From Molanna angustata (lineage: Eukaryota > Arthropoda > Insecta > Trichoptera > Molannidae): a stretch of 64,000 nt of DNA. The stretch covers positions 31,509,390 to 31,573,389 of the forward strand of contig OY754972.1 of the NCBI GenBank assembly GCA_963576475.1, written 5' to 3'. Within the stretch, counting starts at the first letter, position 1. Every line of letters starts with the position of its first letter. This document shows positions 31,130 to 54,460 of this stretch, one piece after another. The translations under genes were made by a program, and so were the position numbers. The notes under the pieces are model-generated. The model was given only the letters and a program-made list of their open reading frames with translations, did no database searches and was not told the DNA's origin.

Positions 31130-34100
31130 CATTGAGCTATACACATTGGAGCGCTATATACAGAACATTTGCAGGTAAGAATCTGTGTCGCATTGTGCGA
31201 GTAGTACAGCTACAACTGGGGGGACTTGCTCTCTCTTTCTAACTAGTTGTACATATTTGTTTCAAAGGAATTATAGGGAGTTATTTGGATGAAAATCAAA
31301 TAATACTAAAATAAAATTATGTTTTCATTAAAAATTATAAAACCAACAACTACCACACACTTATTTCATAAAAAAATATTTATTGATATAATATCTTCTT
31401 CTTCTTCTTCAGCTCCCTGTCTTGGGCACACTGCATCCATCTCCCTCCGGCACATTTCTTGATGTCATCAGACCACCTTGCCTGGGGTCTGCCAACACCT
31501 CTTCGGCTTGTTCTCGGTCGCCATTCTAAGATCTTTTTGGTCCATCGTGAATCCTGGCATCTGGCAATATGCCCAGCCCAGCTCCACTTAAGGCCAGCGA
31601 CCCTTTCCGCTACATCGGCTACTTTGGTTCTTTGTCTTATCATGACATTCTGAATTCTGTCCCTTATTGAAATACCCAGCAACTTTCTCTCCATAGCTCT
31701 CTGTGTCACTAACAGCTTGTGCATTATTCTTTTTGTTAGGACCGATGTTTCCATTCCATAAGTAAGCACTGGGAGAATACATGCATCAAATAGCTTCTTT
31801 TTCAAATAATGGGAGTATTTACGGGATTTCAGAATGTATGATAATTTTCCAAAAGCTGCCCAGGCAAGGCCACGTCTTCTCTCTATTTCTGCCTCTTGAT
31901 TTTCTTTGGCAAGCATCACGGTATGGCCTAGATATATGTATCTGTCTACTCTTTCAATTTGCACTCCATCTATTATGATGGGGAAGGACTCTTCTGCGTT
32001 ACTCATCATTTTGGTCTTGGAGATGTTCATCTTCAATCCAATGTTCACACAGGCTGAATTTATTTCTGTCAGCATAGTTTTCAATTCCTCCTCATCCTTG
32101 GCAAATATGACAATATCATCTGCGAACCGTAGATTGCTGAGATACTCGCCGTTTATATTTATACCTTTCTTAGACCAATCCAGAGTTTTGAAGACATCTT
32201 CGAGGGCCAATGTAAATAGTTTGGGAGAAATAGTGTCACCCTGTCGGACACCTCTTCTAATGTAAAATTTCTTGGATGGTTCATGAAGTTGTATATTGGA
32301 TGTGGCCTTCTCATAAATATTATTCAAAATTTGGGAATATCTATAGTCAATTCTGCAATTATCTAGACCCTTCATCACCGCCCATGTCTCGACTGAGTCA
32401 AAGGCCTTTTCAAAATCTATAAATGCCAATGCTATGGGGATATTATACTCATTATATTTCTGGATTACATTCTTTAGAGTTTGTAGATGGTCATTTGTTC
32501 CGAAGCCTTTTCTGAATCCTGCCTGTTCTACTGGTTGGTATGAATCTAGTTTGTTTGAAAGTCTGCTGGTGAGGATTTTTGAAAAATAGTTTATATAGGT
32601 GTGATAATAAGCTGATGGGTCTATAGTTCTCGAGGCGTTTTTGATTTCCTTTTTTATGTAATAATGTAATATTCGCATTGTTCCATTCCTCTGGTATATT
32701 ACATTCTTCCAGACATCTATTTAGAAGTTGCAGTACCACTTTCTGAAGTGCATCTCCTCCATACTTAATGGTCTCTATTATAATATTATCAGGACCAGGG
32801 GCTTTTGAGTTTTCCATCTGTTTAATAGCATGCTTCATTTCTTCCATAGATATGTCAGGAATGTCCTCTGAGCCAACATTAATTATTCTGCGATTATTTT
32901 CTATGGTTTTATCATGTGTAGGTTTTACTCGTGAGCTGTACAATGATTCATAGAATTTTTTTGCTATATCTAATATTTCGTCTTTGTTATTGCTCTTGGT
33001 GCCATCTTCTTTGTACAAAGTTAAGATTTGTTTTTTGCCATTTGATAATTTCTTTTGCAAAATTTTTGTTCCTCCGTTTTCGGAGATAATTTGGTTGACT
33101 ATTGTTTCTTTGTACCTTGCATTGTCTTTCCTGATAGCTTTGCAAACCTGTTTGTTTAGTGCCTTGTACTCTGGTGTGTTCCATTCTTTCTTCTCTCTCA
33201 TTCGATTTCTCTTATTCATTAGGTCTTTAGTGTTGGTAGTAAGTTTATCTTGTTTAGTTCTGTTAGAGGGGATAATTTGCTTTAAGGCATTATTGACTGT
33301 ATTATGAATAAACTGATTTATCTCTGCAGAAGTACAAGTGTTTGGTAATGGTTTTTTCGTGAGTTCCGATGATATTGTTGATTGGTATTCTGGAATACCA
33401 ATCAATGATATAATATAATAACAAAGAATACATAATATTGAAATGTTTTAAAACAAGAGATAAACAATAATAATTTATGTACAAACAAGAGATATGCGTA
33501 ATGGTCGATCAGGTGAAAATGCGTATTGATTATGATAAATAATTAATTTGATTATTATACCTATAAAGAGATAATTTATTAAATATTATAAATAAAATAC
33601 TTGTGGTAGTAAAAACATGTATCCTTACAGATACAAACAAGTAATTGTCTTGAAAATTTACATTTAAAGAAATATTGGGCTCGAGGAAAAAAAATATAAT
33701 ACATTTACATGGAAATAACTTACCTATACGATAAAGAAAATACAAAGGATTCAAAGCGCTAATTCTCCAGTAAATAATTTCTGATTGCACAACACAAGTT
33801 CAGAAAATTTTATATCACTACTACATTCAAATGAACTCGATATAAAATAATCATAATAGGTAGGTAGGTACATTGTAATAAAAAAAATACAATAGCAGCA
33901 AGTATAACAGAAAAACAAAAAAATCGTGCAATTAAAACGTTTTACATCAAATAAACATAAAATAAGAATTATTACGAAGTATACAAGGTATACAAATATT
34001 ATTGCAATTAAAAGTTTTACATCAACTAAAAATTATTGCAATTAAACATTTTTGTACCAAATAAGAATCATAAAGCAGTAAATATACAACATTAATAAAA

Positions 34101-34735
34101 ATTCTAGCAATTACATGTTTTACATCAAGAATTTTTAAGAGGTAAGTATACAAGATGAAAAATTTCTTTATCGTATAGGTCAGTTATTTCCCTGTAAATG
34201 TATTATATTTTTTTCCTCGAGCCCAATATTTCTTTAAGTGTAAATTTTCAAGACAATTACTTGTTTGTATCTATAAGGATACATGTTTTTACTACCACAA
34301 GTATTTTATTTATAATATTTAAGTAAAGTATCTCTCTATATAATAATCAAATTAATTATTTATCATAATCAATACGCATTTTCACCTAATCGACCATTAC
34401 GCATATCTATTGTTTGTACATAAATTATTATTGTTTATCTCTTGTTTTAAAACATTTCAATATTATGTATTCTTTGTTATTATATTATATCAATAAATAT
34501 TTTTTATGAAATAAGTGTGTGGTAGTTGTTGGTTTTATAATTTTTAGTGAAAACATAATTTTATTTTAGTATTATTTGATTTTCATCCAAATAACTCCTT
34601 ATAATTCCTTTGAAACAAATATGTACAACTAGTAAGAAAGAGAGAGCAAGCCCCCCCAGTAGTAGCTGTCTCACTCTAACAATGTGACACACTTTTGGTA
34701 TTGACATACAGCACTCCAATGTGTATAGCTCAATG
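31130..34735. mobile_element. Foldback-type element with about 585-bp inverted arms and 8-bp target duplication
   Basis: The ends CATTGAGCTATACACATTGG (31130) and its complement (to 34735) are flanked by GTTTGTAT at 31122-31129 and 34736-34743. The arms are 31130-31394 plus 33417-33739 on the left and about 34157-34735 on the right, with high identity. The left arm is interrupted by an RTE LINE. About 420 bp lies between the arms, with no ORF. An 8-bp duplication suggests a hAT-type non-autonomous element, though the termini are not the usual hAT sequence. Confidence 0.8.
31395..33405 (-). pseudogene. RTE-like LINE, 5'-truncated and frameshifted, nested in the foldback arm
   Basis: Reverse transcriptase of a non-LTR retrotransposon. 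The upstream part (33405 to about 32590) has PGPDNI, WNNANITLLHKKGN and NYRPISLLSHLYKLF. The downstream part (about 32590-31411) has GFRKG, FIDFEKAFDSV (motif A), GVRQGDTISP (motif B), RFADDIVIF (motif C, ADD) and the C-terminal VGRPQARWSDDIKK. A frameshift near 32590 in a T/A run separates them. The endonuclease domain is missing, so the copy is 5'-truncated. The 3' end is a short (GAA)n tail (CTT repeats at 31395-31410). The 11-bp duplication TGATATAATAT brackets it at 31384-31394 and 33406-33416. Confidence 0.88.
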
Positions 34736-34743
34736 GTTTGTAT

Positions 34744-35530
34744 ACAACTAATTCCTGGAGTTTAATTCTTCTTCCTCTTATTTTGTGAAGTCATTTGGGA
34801 CAGTTCATAAATAAACTATTTCCTATAGTTTAATTTTTCTTTTCTATTTCCTATAGTTTAACTATTTCCTATAGTCTAATTCATCTTCTTCCTCTTCTTT
34901 TATGTAGCCCTTTGGGTGAGTTTTAAAACAAACTAATTCCTATTATCTAATTCTTCTTCTTCTTATTTCATGTAGATCTTTGTGCCAGTTTTGATACCAA
35001 CTATTTCTTTTAACTTAATTCTTCTTTTTCTAATTTTATCTAGACCTTTGTTGAATTTTATATAAACTAATTTCCTAAAGTCTAATTTTTCCTCTTTTAT
35101 GTAGACCAAGGGAGATTTTTCATACAAACTTTTCTTTTAGTCTATTTCTTCTTCTTTTTTGTTGACCTTTGCGACAGTTTTTATACAATCTATTTCCTGA
35201 CGTATTCTTCTAATATGTAGACCGTTGGGTCAGTTTTTATACAAACTATTTCCTTTAGTCTAATTCTTCGTTTTCTTATTTTATGTAGACGTTGGGTGAA
35301 TTTTATATAAAATATTTCCTATAGTTCAATTCATCTTCTTCTTCTTTTATGAAGACCATTTGGTCAGTTTTTTTATATAATACATTTCCTATTGTGTAAT
35401 TCTTCTATTTCATCTTTTATGTAGACCATTGGGTCAGTTTTTTATAACAAACTATTTGTTATAGTTTTATACTTCTTCTTATTATTTATTTAGTCTTTTG
35501 GGTTAGTTTTAAGTTTAATAATCTATTGTA
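34744..35530 (+). repeat. Minisatellite of about 65 bp, right part
   Basis: About a dozen degenerate units of CAAACTATTTCCTATAGTCT, TTCTTCTTCTT and TATGTAGACCTTTGGGT, continuing the array of 30.85-31.13 kb. T-rich, with no ORF. Confidence 0.85.
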
Positions 35531-36314
35531 CAGAAATATTATAAACAACATGCATACTTGATGAAAATACATAAAAACGAATGGGATGTGACCATCACTA
35601 GAATCTTCTCAATACTTTTGTTCAATCAAATTTACACCATTTATTATATCATCATATATTGCTTAATTTTCAATAACTACACAATTAATTTTGATGACAA
35701 TATATAAAAAATCGGGGTTGTGGCCATTACTGGACTCTCCACAACGTTTATATTCAAATTAAAAACTATTTAACATAGTTTAAGTCTTCTTCTTCTGTTA
35801 TGTAGACTTATGTGTCAGTTTTAAGTCTATCAGTTTTATTGTGCAAAAATATAATAAACTATATGCACACTTGACGAAAAATATAAAAACGAATGGGATA
35901 TGACCAACATCTTTTCATTTCTTTTGTTTAATCAATTTTTAAACCATTTCCCACCATCCAAAATTGCTAAATATTTATAATACATTATTTGCGTTCGATG
36001 ACAATATATAAAAATAGGGGTTGTGGCCAAAACCAAACTTTTTACAACGTTGTCTCTTTATAATCAGTCATATTTAAAACCATTAACCATAGTCCATGCG
36101 TGCAGAAATTGTATGTACCTACTTATATATAAAAACAAATGGGTTGTGGCCATCACTTGAACATTTTACATCGCTTAAACTCAATTAAATTTCAAACTAC
36201 TTTTCATACTACGAATTAGCAAATATTTTGTGTGACAATATTATATAAATGATTGCTTATTCCTTCACTAATTTACATTCTTGGTCAACGGCGGGACATA
36301 AAAGCTAGTAAATA
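35531..36314 (+). repeat. Dispersed repeat, second large copy, ending GCTAGT
   Basis: Collinear with 22.57-23.64 kb: ATTGCTTAATTTTCAATAAC, GGTTGTGGCCATTACTGGAC, GGTTGTGGCCATCACTTGAA and the end CAACGGCGGGACATAAAAGCTAGT. Together with the preceding minisatellite it probably forms one element with a tandem-repeat core. Confidence 0.6.
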
Positions 36315-36599
36315 AATAATAACAGAAATATATTAGTCCAAAATAAAATAATGAAATTTGGGTTTCTTAGATATAATGCATGGCAATATATCGATCACAA
36401 TACTTCAACATCGATGTGAAATTAATGAGTTAGTGACGCGACATCTCCTGTTCGCGTTATTTTCATTTAAATCCGGCGCTAAATCAGCTGACCACAAACA
36501 AACATTTGTGAAAAGTATAGTGTGTGAATAAAAAGAAAAATTTGACAATAACAGATAACCTCCAAAATGTGACATTTACGAGTGAAAGATTTTTTTGAC

Positions 36600-37900
36600 A
36601 GTCGAAATTAGACACGCGTCGTGTCGACACGGACCGCGCTCACTGTGGCCAGAGCAGCTGCAAACCGCACCAGAGGGTGTCGGTTAGGCTCGCTCCACAT
36701 CGGCAGCCATGGATGTGACACCTGGAGTGCCGAGATGGATCGGCGCACAACCACTCGGCGAGAGAGCCGCTTTCCTGTACCGAAACGGGTGCTGAGTTTG
36801 GAAATCGAGGGGGATCGCGATCCACTTCCACGCCGGCGACGCTATAGAGCTCATTGGCCCTGTTCACCACCGGACGCAGCCGCAACATCGGACAAACACA
36901 AAATATCCACCATCCATCGGGTTCAACCACTGCCCCCGAGAATCCAACCACACACGTCAGGGCCTCCGATTGGTCCTGAAATCGGCCGCTAAGTACACTC
37001 CGTTTCAAGTCGGAGGGGCTTGAACCCCGACCCCTCGGTCCTCGTGTTGGCGTCCGAAGGTTCCGCGGGCTAACACCGGGGGCATCCGACGCAATCATCA
37101 CCTGTCAGATTTGACGTCTCGTTGTCAACACAGGATGTCTGACCCGACGTCTGCGCCGGCGGTGTGCCCGAACCACACAACGACATTCGCCACAGTTGAC
37201 GAGTAACTGCCGAGCGAGACTAGAGGCGTCCGTCCTGCTCTTCTCTAAGTATAGAATGACGAGGGCACAACAGCGTCGGCCGCCCACCCCCGCCTTTACT
37301 GCCTGGGCCCTTAGAGCCGCAACCTAGGCTTATATCCCGACGCATCGGTCCTCGTGTTGGCGTCCGAAGGTTCCGCGGGCTAACACCGGGGGCATCCGAC
37401 GCAATCATCACCTGTCAGATATGACGTCTAGTTGTCAACACAGAATGTCTGACCCGACGTCTGCGCCGGCGGTGTGCCCGAACCACACAACAACATTCGC
37501 CACAGTTGACGAGTCACTGCCGAGCGAGACTAAAGGCGTTCGTCCTGCTCTTCTCTAAGTACAGAATTGACGAGGGCGCAACAGCGTCGGCCGCCCACCC
37601 CCGCCTTTACTGCCTAGGCCCTTAGAGCCGCAACCTAGGCCCAGAACCTTGGAAAGTGTTTCAAACGCTGTTGGGTCGCGCTGGACCCTGGAGCAACGGC
37701 CTGCATCTCCTTGAGACTCGCGCTGCTGCTGTTCGCTCCCGCCAGTCACCCAACCGGCATCTGCCGGTGTCTGGTACCCGAGGTTGCTTTCGCCGATAGC
37801 CTTGCCCCTTCGCCCATCGACGACGGTCCATTCCGGCATTGACGGTGCATCAGCACGCCCATGGCCGAGAAGAGGAAGTTATATGTGCCCCAGAAAACTA
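36600..37900. other. GC-rich island with 310-bp direct repeats
   Basis: Base composition is clearly richer in G+C and CpG than the flanks. Two direct copies of about 300-310 bp run from 37036 to 37640 (CGGTCCTCGTGTTGGCGTCC at 37036 and 37346), nearly identical. Open frames exist on both strands but change between the repeats, and none carries a motif I recognise. It could be the 5' untranslated or ORF1 region of a non-LTR retrotransposon, which often has GC-rich repeated promoters, or a fragment of a gene from elsewhere. Composition ends sharply near 37.9 kb. Confidence 0.5.
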
Positions 37901-38015
37901 TATACTTATATGTGACAATTTGTTTTTCTCCGTGTGACAATATTTCGGCTGTGTGTTGTTTTTAAGTTATTTATTTTATTTTATTCATTTTAACGTGTGA
38001 CGTCCAATATTGACT

Positions 38016-38165
38016 CTTCTTCTTTCAGCCCCTTTCACTCCACTGCTGGATAAAGGCCTCTTCCTGAGTTTTCCACTTCTCTCTGTCCTGGGCGCTCTGT
38101 TTCCACCCATGTCCCACCAGTTCGACAATGTCATCAGTCCATCTCCTCTGTGGTCTTGACTATCT
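38016..38165 (-). mobile_element. RTE-like LINE 3' fragment
   Basis: On the minus strand it ends in a short GAA-type tail (CTTCTTCTTT on plus). Plus-strand text CTGCTGGATAAAGGCCTCTT and GACAATGTCATCAGTCCATC parallels the 3' part of the RTE LINE at 31.4 kb (GATGTCATCAGACCACC). Only the extreme C-terminal coding part is kept. Confidence 0.65.
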
Positions 38166-40006
38166 ATCTTAATTTGTGACGTCCTAAATTATTGACAATT
38201 TTATTTATTTTAATTATTTATTTAATTAGATATTTTAAACATTTTATCTTGTGACATAAACGTTCTGACGTTTGAAAAGCAATATTATTGGACCAGGGTT
38301 GTATTTGAAATGAACATGTGAATATATTAATTAAAATGAACATCTTATCTACATGAAACATTGGAAAAAGTGAGCTCATCCTTCCAGCCTCTTGGGAGGA
38401 GGGTTTCATTAGCTATTCGGAAAGCCAAGATACAAGTGACATTTCAAGATATAAGTGACATTTCAATTTCAAGATATAAGTGACATTTCGTTGCACATGC
38501 GCACCGTGTTTGTTTAGCATTCATACTACGCGCGGATGATTTTAGCTTACTGCACCGTCTGGAAACTCAGTACATTGGAAAAAAGTATTAAATTACCCCT
38601 TCCCCCCTCTATCCCCTTCGGGGACTTTGTATAGATGGCAGTAGTGTCAATTATGGCAGGTTTACTATTCAGTTACCTACCAGTTTTTTTACTAACCGAT
38701 TAAAATAAAAAACGAGTAGGTAGGTTCCTACATTTGTTTATGGTACAAATATTATTTTGTCTATGCTTGTTTTAGTTATTCAACCAATTAGAAGCACCCA
38801 TTTCAAATCTAAAAAGTGGTGTGAGGTCAACCAACAACCAACAGTTTTAATGGAAAGTTTGATAACATCAATGTTTTTATTTTAAAATTTACGAATTTTC
38901 AAATTTATCTGAAATCGATTGGTGCTAGTGTTCCAGTTTTGCACTTATATTATCGAAAATGCATATGAAGTATTTTGTTTTACTAAACAAAGGCAATTAT
39001 ACACTGTGATACATTATGTTCCAACGGATATTTTTTTGTGTGAGTGAAAAAATACAAAATATGTAGTATATTTTGAGAAAGTCATCTATTATAGATGGAA
39101 ATTAAGAAAAACAAAGAGGAATAAATAAGATGCATTCAATATTTGCCCCAGGTAAAATAATATTATTACCGTTTTTGTTTAGAGGTTATGTTGTATGTCA
39201 CTTTGAAATTTATTCGATGTATCAATTTTAATGAAACAACTTATTTTATCGATAATCCAATATTTTTGTTAGTAACAAGTTGATCCGATATCTATAAATG
39301 ATAGTACTAGCAATATTTTTAAAACAATTGCATGTAGTGGTGATATTTTACTCTGGTTAGAAATTTGGCAAAAACTTTATAAATATAGTTATTTTATCAA
39401 TTCCAAGTTGACAACATTATTAATACTAGAAAACTAATAGTTCAATGCGCTTATGTATGTAATATAATGGTGTTTTGTTTTTCAGAATTGACTTTGAGCA
39501 GACTCGGCAGACTGAGCGATATTCCATGATAATTTATACAGTTCAACCCATGAATCCACGAAGAAATTTATAAGTCCATAGTATTTTTGTCTACTACATA
39601 ATATTAAGATTTAATTATATTGTTTAATGAATACAAACATTGTAGGTATGATATAGTTTACAATATATAATAACTTTGTTTTAAATATTCTTTTATTTTC
39701 ATAACTCAATTAGAGAGAAAAAGAATACTTACCTATCTTTCTAACTTTCTAGAAAAACAATTTGCTATCTCTGCTGTTCAAGATTAAAACACTGATTCTT
39801 TGATTTTTTGGGAAAAATGTCTTTTTTTGCATTATCGTAAAAATATTTTTTTATAATATTTCTTTATAAAAAGTGATTTATACCTAGAATTTTTTGGTAA
39901 TGAAATTCTCCCAAAAAACAAAATTCAGTGTTTTAATCTTAAACACTGGGGAAGGTCAGTAATATTATTATTATTATTACTGGATTCCAGTAACACTTTC
40001 GGGGAC
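38166..40006. other. Intergenic DNA, no gene recognised
   Basis: Contains three short repeats of AAGATATAAGTGACATTTC at about 38.44-38.49 kb. Otherwise plain AT-rich DNA. Confidence 0.45.
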
Positions 40007-40120
40007 CAAACAGAGATGGCGCTAAAAGCGCGGCATCAAAGAAAAAGCCGAAGTTTCCCTTCTACAAACAGAGATGGCGCTAAAAGCGCGGGATCAAAAA
40101 AAAGTCGAAGTTTCCCTTCT
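40007..40120. repeat. Tandem duplication of 58 bp upstream of CNIH4
   Basis: Two copies beginning CAAACAGAGATGGCGCTAAA at 40007 and 40065. They lie 350-460 bp before the CNIH4 start and could affect its promoter. Confidence 0.85.
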
Positions 40121-40472
40121 AAATAAGTTCTCTTTTCTATGGCTTACTGTCGGGACAGGCTCGTATCCAGAGGGTGCTGGCGGTGTCCGGTCCATACTAA
40201 AAGGTCGTTGTCATTACACCATTAAATGTCAAAAATTGTTTCGGTATATTCGATAACTCTTTTCTATGGTATATTCGTTTGTCCGGTTTGTCGGCATTTC
40301 GGTTTCTGACTTCTGACTTCAGAAACTTGTTTTTGTAGAAGTATTACAAACAAAATAGAAACACGCCAATGCTGTGAAATTTGCAAAAAAACCGACGTAA
40401 ATGAGTTGAGAACAATTCAGTTTTTGTCGCGTTAATTTGTAGTGAGCCCCGAATAATACTAGAATTCACAGC

Positions 40473-40943
40473 ATGCTATCAGAGGCATTACTATTTTCAT
40501 TCGCGCTAGTTGACAACGGCGCACTTTTATTTATTTTAGTTTACTACGTTATTACCTTGTCCGACTTGGAGTGTGACTATTTGAACCCGTTGGAGTGCTC
40601 TTCGAAGTTAAACTTTTGGGTTCCGATCAAGTTGGGAGCGCACGGATTCCTTTCATTTCTGCTGTTGATCAGCGGTCAGTGGGTGCTCACGATTCTGTCC
40701 TTGCCGTTATTATCGTATCTACTCTACGAATATTTCTGCGTGCCAAAAGGAAACCTGGGCGTATTTGATCCAACAGAAATACATAACAAAGATCGTTTGT
40801 GGAGACATATGAGAGATGTTTTAGTTTATCTCGTTTACTATTTGATTTTCTTCTTTGTCTATTTATATTGCTTGATTATTGCACTGCTCAAGGGTGATCC
40901 TATTCAGAGACATCACGACGATAAAATAGTTACAGAACTGTAA
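40473..40943 (+). CDS. CNIH4: Cornichon homolog 4 (ER export cargo receptor)
   Basis: Encodes 156 residues, close to the family length. Cornichon proteins are ER membrane proteins that load cargo into COPII vesicles; CNIH4 is linked to export of G-protein-coupled receptors. Three hydrophobic segments are visible (about 4-28, 54-80 and 112-140). Family marks are TLSDLECDYLNPLECSSKLN after the first segment and GVFDPTEIHN before the third, the latter diagnostic of CNIH4 over CNIH1-3. The first in-frame ATG gives a normal N-terminus. The ORF is uninterrupted with no intron, which could mean natural intron loss or an old retrocopy. The stop lies 44 nt before the FBXO22 start on the same strand, with no AATAAA between. 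Confidence 0.93.
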   Translation: MLSEALLFSFALVDNGALLFILVYYVITLSDLECDYLNPLECSSKLNFWVPIKLGAHGFLSFLLLISGQWVLTILSLPLLSYLLYEYFCVPKGNLGVFDPTEIHNKDRLWRHMRDVLVYLVYYLIFFFVYLYCLIIALLKGDPIQRHHDDKIVTEL

Positions 40944-40987
40944 ATATTAATCAGCTTTTTTATTAGTAGACTAAGAAATAACCCAAA

Positions 40988-52621
<11,634 letters not shown>

Positions 52622-52668
52622 TTTATATTTAATTTGTAAGTTGAAATAAGAAATTAATATAGGTACAT

Positions 52669-52674
52669 AATAAA
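52669..52674 (+). terminator. AATAAA polyadenylation signal for FBXO22
   Basis: First AATAAA after the FBXO22 stop, 48 nt downstream. None lies between CNIH4 and FBXO22. Confidence 0.6.
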
Positions 52675-52877
52675 TTATGCAAGTATTATTATGATATACA
52701 AAATGTAAATTACCTTACATTGTCTAATCAAACATATTCATAGAATGAATATGAATAGTTACATTGCTTGTTCTGAACTGTCTGGTAAAATCTGACTATT
52801 ATTTAGTTAATTTTATATTATTAGCATTTCATTTGAACATTCCTTCCGTGTGAGATCTGTCATTTTCAATTTAAAGG

Positions 52878-53327
52878 CCCCCATTCACGATCGTGCCATC
52901 CTTCCAAATGGCTTGCCATCACTCCAAAATGCGCTTGTGAATGTCAAAACCCGCGCAGCCCAATTGGCCTTACACACTAAAATGGAATTCCAAACGATCG
53001 AAACTCCATAGTACCGCGACAAACCGCGCGGCGCGTCCTGCCGGTACGGCATGCTTGTGAGTGTGAAAACCAGCGGTACATTGCGCCGAGCTGTTTGACA
53101 CTCTCGTGAATGCGAAAATACAACATTTTCTCTTCATTTTTTTATCATCAGAATTATAACTCATTTTTACTTGAAAATTAAAAAAAAAATAGAACTTATT
53201 AATTCGAAAGCGCCGACCACTTGCGTATACTAATTTTGATGGCGCGAGGGCGATGAAAATTTTACAATGCTCCAAATGGAGCCGGTCCATATGGAGCGAC
53301 GCCAAATGGCACGATCGTGAATGGGCT
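52878..53327. mobile_element. MITE with CCCATTCACGATCGTGCCA ends
   Basis: CCCATTCACGATCGTGCCAT at about 52880 pairs with ATGGCACGATCGTGAATGGG ending at 53325. The interior is richer in G+C, with repeated CTTGTGAATG- and CTTGTGAGTG-like motifs. No ORF of note. It lies in the convergent FBXO22-NAA10 intergenic region. Target duplication unclear. Confidence 0.75.
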
Positions 53328-54239
53328 GCTGAAAACTACATTTTTACTGGAAATATATATTTAGTCTATAATTTGAGATTAAGTAAATGCTTTTTTATTT
53401 TTCAATACAAAATGGTGTCTTGTGCAATATATGTAGAGCAGATTGAATATGCTTTTGTGAAGAATTACAATGTAATATTTTGTATGAAAATTAAAAATAA
53501 CACAATACAAAATATTTCATGTAATTTAAAAATGAATAAGATTAGTTTTTCAAATATTGACCCCCATTCTTAATAGAATTATGTATTACAATGTTATTAT
53601 TTCTTATCCTATTTATTTCTCTAAGATCCATGTAAACATTTCATAATATGGAATTTAAAAAATTCTTCTCATTAGTTATATTTTTTTAAGTTTGAGTTGA
53701 TTCACTGATTTCTTAACATTATGTTGAATATCTCAACTAGTATCAAGTTATTAAAAATAATTTTGCTTAAATGTAGACACTGATCATCGAAACAGCGAAA
53801 ATAAAAAAAATTCAGAGGATTACTTACTCTCGGATTCATTTTTCCTAATTTAGTATTGAAGAACCAAGATACAATAATAGACTTATTAGCAGTGCATATA
53901 CTGATAATTGATACAGTACTGATAATGTACCAATCAAAAAATGACCATAAAATTCTCGTTTTAAAAAATATATATCCTTATGAATAAATTCATGGATTAG
54001 TGAATCAACTCTTGAGTATTGAATTAGTGTCAAGTAAAAGGTCAACGAAATGTCATGTTGGAATAATTTTATGTTTATTTATTTTTATCATAAGAATCAA
54101 TAATATATTATTGATTGTTGTTTTGTTTTATAAATATATATAATCTTTACTATGTAACTCTCTAAATGTTTAATTATTTGTTGTAAATTGTGGGAAAATA
54201 ATAACATATTATGACTAAATTGATGGTTTTTCATTGCTT
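53328..54239. other. Intergenic DNA, no gene recognised
   Basis: AT-rich, with no motif found on either strand. Confidence 0.4.
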
Positions 54240-54460
54240 TATGTGACTTTCATAATTTGTTTTAAGTGGTGGGCTGGAAGAGAATTTGAACCATGTCCTT
54301 CATAACTGTCCTAAATACAATAAAAATGGTCTCTATTTCAAAATCCGCCAATATAATACACATGAAGATCTTTTATCTCAAATTTCCTACAAGTAAATGA
54401 TTTGAGGATCTAATGAAAATATATTTCAACTTGTTACATGTCGAAAAACACTACAAATGT
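54240..54460 (+). pseudogene. LINE C-terminal zinc-knuckle-like fragment
   Basis: One frame reads GLEENLNHVLHNCPKYNKNG, then LYFKIRQYNTHEDLLSQIS, then a stop. The ENLNHxLxxCPKY pattern is typical of the C-terminus of I/Jockey/R1-type LINE proteins. The fragment is short and isolated. Confidence 0.6.

Noticed and set aside
36621..37101. Open frames of over 120 codons in the GC-rich island as genes
   Set aside because: GC-rich DNA gives long frames by chance; frames overlap on both strands, change between the repeats and show no domain.
52970..53305. A 111-codon minus-strand frame in the FBXO22-NAA10 interval
   Set aside because: It coincides with the MITE at 52878-53327 and is a product of its sequence.
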